Of a DNA stretch of 64,000 nucleotides, positions 59,601 through 64,000 are shown in pieces; position 1 is the stretch's first letter, and each line of letters begins with the position of its first letter. Both the position numbers and the translations under genes were made by a program. Source of the DNA: Nemania diffusa (Eukaryota > Ascomycota > Sordariomycetes > Xylariales > Xylariaceae); assembly GCA_038501195.1 (NCBI GenBank), contig JBBPUQ010000009.1:806001-870000 (forward strand), given 5' to 3'. The notes beneath the pieces are model-generated. The model did no database searches. It was not told the DNA's origin and saw only the letters and a list, made by a program, of their open reading frames with translations.

Positions 59601-62600
59601 TTTATATATATTATTAAATAATTATATATAAAAAAATAATAATATTATAATTAATAATATTTAAATATTTAAATATATTAAATTTATAAAAATATATTAT
59701 ATTAATAAAAATTATAAACTTTTATTTTAATATATTATTAATTAAAAAATATTAAAAATATTATAATATAATATTTTTTTAAATTATAAATTAAATAAAA
59801 TAAAGTTTATATAATATTTAGTAAATATTTAATTTAAATAATTAATTATAATTAATATTATATAAATTAAATTATTTTTATTTTTATTTAAATAAAAAAA
59901 CAATTTAATAAAAATAATATTTAAAATTTTTAAATTTTTAATTAATAAATTATAATTTATATAATATATATTAAATAGTTTAATTATTATATAATTTTAT
60001 TTTAATATATTTTAATTTAAAGTTTTTTTAATTAATTAAAAATTTATAATTAATATATTATTTTTTAATTTATAAATTATAGTATAAATATTTAATAAAA
60101 AAATTTTTAAAATTAAAAATAAAATAAATTTATTATAAAATAATAAATTTAATAATAAATTAAATAATAAAATAAAAAATAAAAAAAAATAATATTTTAA
60201 TATATTAATTATATTTTTATTATAAATAATATATATATATATAAAATTAAATATTAATATTTTATAATATTTTTAAAAAATAATTAATATATTATAACAT
60301 ATAATTAAAATTAAAATTTTATATATATTTATTTTAATATAAATAAAATATATTTAAATAATAATTATTTTAATTATAATTAAATTAATTAAATTTTATT
60401 TAAATAATTATTATAAAATATAAATTTATTATTTAATTATTTTAATATTAATTAATTAAAAATTAAAAGTTATTTTATAAAATAAAAAATTATAAAATTA
60501 TTATAAATAATTAAATATTTAAAATTAATATTTTATATTTAATAATTAATTTTATAAAGTTTTTTTTTATAAATATTATTTAAAATATATTATATTATTA
60601 TTAAAATTTAATATTTTCAAAACTATTTAATTATATTATATATAACTTTAATATAAATTTTATAATAATATATTATTATATATAAAAAAAAATAATATAA
60701 ACATTTATAAAATTTTTAAATAATAATATTAAATTAAATAATATTATATTTAATTTATTAATTTTTAAAATAATTTTTAAAATTAATTATAATAAATTTT
60801 TTTATTTAAAAATATTTAATAATATTTATATAAAAATTAATATTAATTAAATTAAATAAATTTAAAATAAATAAAGTTTTTATAATTAAAAAATATAATA
60901 TTATAATTAATTTATTATATAAAAAAATAAATTTATATAAAAAATTTTAAAATATTAAATAATTATAACTTTAATATAAAACTAAATTAAAAAAAACTAT
61001 TTATATTTATTAAAAAGTAATAATTAAATTTTAATTATATAAAATTATAAAAATAATAATAAAATTTTAAATTTAATATAAATATTAATAATTTAATTTA
61101 ATATTACTATTATTATTATATTAAATTTTAATATTAAATAAATAATTTATTTAAAATAATATAATTATTATATATATTAATAAAATTAAAAATATATTAA
61201 TTTAATATATATTATAAATATTATTATAATAAATTAAAATATAACAATATTTATATATATTTAATATTTAATATATATTAAAAATAATTTTAATAAATTT
61301 ATAATTATAAAATTATAAATTAATAATAATTTAATTTTTATTTTTAAATATATTAAATAATATTAATATTTAAATATTTTAATAAATAAATAAAAGTTTT
61401 TTTTTTTTATAAAAAATTAATTATTATATAAAACCTTTTTTTTTATAATATATTATTTTTAAATTATAATTAAAAATATTATATAATTTAATAATTATTA
61501 TTAATATTTAATAAATTTTAAATAAAATATTAAAATATTAACTATATAAATATATTAATAAATTAATAATATAATTTTATAAAAAACTATTTATATATTA
61601 AAACTATTAATTATATTATTAATAATATATATAAAATTTTAATTTATATATAAATATTAAATTAAATTAAAAACAATATTAAAAAAATTATTTAAAATTA
61701 ATATTATATTATTTTAAAAAATATAAAATTATAAAATATTAACAATAAAAATAAATTTATATTAAATATTTAAAAAATTAATTATAATATAAATATTAAT
61801 TATATAATAATTTATATAATATTATTAATATATATAAATTTATAAAATATTATTTTATATTATAATTTAAATAATTATATTAAAAAATTTTAATATTAAA
61901 TTAATAATTTATTTTATTTTATAAATATATATTTTAATAATTATATATAAAAATTATAAAAAATAAATAAATTTAATAAAATTTATTAATATTATTAATT
62001 TTATTTATAATTAATAATATATTATTTATATAGTTGTTATTAATTAATATAAATATAAATTTAATTTAAATTTTAATATTAATATTATTATTATATATTT
62101 AATAAATAAATATAAAAGTTTTTATAATTTTTTATAATTTTTTAATTTATATAATAATTAATAAATTATATAATATTTATATTTAATATAATAATATAAT
62201 ATAAATATTTAATTTATTTTTATATAAAATAATAATTTAATTATTATTTATAAATATTATTTAAATATAATATTTAAAATATTATTATTTTACAATTTTA
62301 ATTATAAATTTATTAAAATTTATTATTTAAATAAATAATAAAATTATAACGAAATAATTAAATTTAATTTTAATAGCAAAAAATTAAATAAATAATAAAA
62401 AGTTTATTAAAATATTTCTTTAAAAATAATTTATTTATATTATTATATATTTATTTTTTAAAATTAAATAATTATAATTATATAATTATTTTTATTAATT
62501 TATTAATATTTTATTAAAATATAATATTATTATAATTAATTTATTAATAATTATATAATAATTAATATTAATTTAATATATAATTTTTTAATAAAATTAA

Positions 62601-64000
62601 TAAATTATAAAAGTATTTTTAAATTTATATAATAAAATATTTATTATTAACAAAAAAAAAGTTTTTTTTATTATATATTAATATAAATAATATAATTTTT
62701 TATTTAAAACAGTTAATATAATAAAAAAAATTAAAATATTAAATTTATTAAAATTTTATTAAAATGTAATAAATATAAATTATTTTATTTTATTATTATT
62801 TTTATAATATTTTATATAATTTAATTAAAAGATTTTATTTGTATAAATTTAAAATTTTAAAATTGTATTTTATAATTTTAAATAAAGTTATAATTTATAA
62901 AAAAAATTCTAAAATAATTATAATAATTTAAATTTTTTAAAAATATATAAACAAAATTAATTTTTAATATTTTAAAACAAATATAATTTTTAATTAAATA
63001 AATAACTATTTAATATTTTTATACAAAGTTTTTAATATATAATAAAATTATATATAAATTTATATAATTTTATAAATAATATATTATATTTTAATAATTA
63101 TTTTGAAATATAATATTTTAATTAAATATATATTATAATAAAAAAAATTTAATATTAATATAATATATTTTAAATTTTTTATTATTTAAAATAAAATATT
63201 TATATAATTATATAATATATATTTAATTTAAAATATTTAATAAATATAAAAATAAAAACTTTAAATTATATTAATTTAATTAAAATAATTTTTTTATATT
63301 TAAAGTTTTTATATAAAAATTTTAAATTATTATATATATTTAATATATAATAATAAATAAATTTTTAATTAAATCAAAATTATAATATTATATAAAAATA
63401 AAAATAATAATATTTTATATATAAACTTTTTAAATAATTAAAATAATTTTAAATTTAAATATATATAAATATATTTATATAATTATTATATTAATTAATT
63501 ATTATATTTATATTATACTTAATTTAATATTAATTATAATATTTATTTATAAATTTTTAATTAATTTATTAATAAAACAAATATTATATAATTATAATTA
63601 TTAATATAATTTATATTAAACTAATAATTTAATAAAACTTATATATATATATTAAATATATACAATTAAAACTTAAATTATAATTTTTATTAAATAATTA
63701 AATAAATAAAAAATATAAAAATTTATTAAAATTTATAAAACTTATAAATTATATATATATATATATATAAATAATTTATATATAACTTTTTTAGTTATAT
63801 TTTTTTTTATAAAATATATATATAAATTAATATAAAACTTTAAAATTTAAAAATAAAATTTAAATTTTATAAATTATTTTAAATCTTTTTATATATATAT
63901 ATATATAAAGTTTTATTAATATTAATTAATAATTATAAAATATAATTATAAATTAATAAAATAAAAAAGCAGAAATTAATTATTATTAAAAATAACTTTT
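56658..64000. other. extremely AT-rich block, part 2
   Basis: More than 7 kb nearly devoid of G and C. The few left are mostly in AGTTT or AAACTT context, that is ApG/CpT, with few CpA. No gene, RNA or telomere repeat was seen, and the block runs to the window end. This is what complete RIP of repeated DNA would leave. A centromeric or pericentric location is the first guess, and subtelomeric the second. Confidence 0.65.

Noticed and set aside
50929..64000. Mitochondrial DNA insertion as source of the AT block
   Set aside because: No mitochondrial gene, tRNA or rRNA is readable, and G+C is far below usual fungal mitochondrial DNA.

Overview
The window is nuclear DNA from a filamentous ascomycete (Pezizomycotina, most likely a Sordariomycete; the class is an inference). 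The evidence is short 50-150 base introns with GTRNGT donors and CTAAC branch points, an AbaA-type TEA regulator, fungal-only families (DUF3328/UstYa, DUF7924, DUF7492), intron-bearing tRNA, and repeat-induced point mutation (RIP)-like decay (C-to-T stops in a pseudogene and a very AT-rich block). Most proteins were rebuilt here from several exons, and exon coordinates are given in the entries.

Layout. 0.5-2.0 kb: nicotinate phosphoribosyltransferase. 2.8-9.6 kb: a Zn2Cys6 regulator divergent from a secreted TAP-like serine hydrolase, then a secreted DOMON-cytochrome b561 reductase. 11.6-19.0 kb: the most interesting part, a ribosomal-peptide (RiPP) locus of the dikaritin type. It holds a small secreted precursor with four copies of an identical 17-residue core separated by Lys-Arg sites, one DUF3328/UstYa oxidase, two further membrane proteins of a different family that each carry two HxxHC motifs, and the decayed end of an MFS exporter. 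19.9-26.6 kb: a TerD-family protein, a DUF7924 protein, a small membrane protein and a DUF7492 secreted protein with an N-terminal His after its signal peptide. 30-33.5 kb: an intron-containing tRNA-Thr(AGT), a Thr/Ser-rich protein with a hydrophobic tail, a Gfo/Idh/MocA pseudogene whose four premature stops all look like C-to-T changes, and a decayed tRNA-Trp-like gene. 34.4-42.7 kb: conserved genes abaA (conidiation), MRD1 (pre-rRNA processing, five RRMs) and LC8 dynein light chain (six small exons). 42.7-50.9 kb: gene-poor DNA of ordinary composition rich in a CCTAGG-centred palindrome. 50.9-64 kb: an AT block with an abrupt edge. Its first part keeps some G+C and a ~140 base tandem repeat; then comes a 1.5 kb A/T-only satellite; then 7 kb almost without G or C, as expected of a heavily RIP-mutated centromeric, pericentric or subtelomeric region.

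How the genes may work together. In dikaritin pathways a secreted precursor is cut at Kex2 sites and UstYa-type copper oxidases cyclise the core peptides. Here the precursor and one HxxHC membrane protein share a 577 base divergent promoter containing a TTCCGGAA palindrome, and the same palindrome lies upstream of the b561 reductase. The serine hydrolase, the b561 reductase and the Zn2Cys6 regulator are therefore candidate pathway members, but this is inference. The exporter has decayed, so the product may leave by secretion or through an unlinked transporter, or the locus may be losing function, although the core repeats are clearly under purifying selection.
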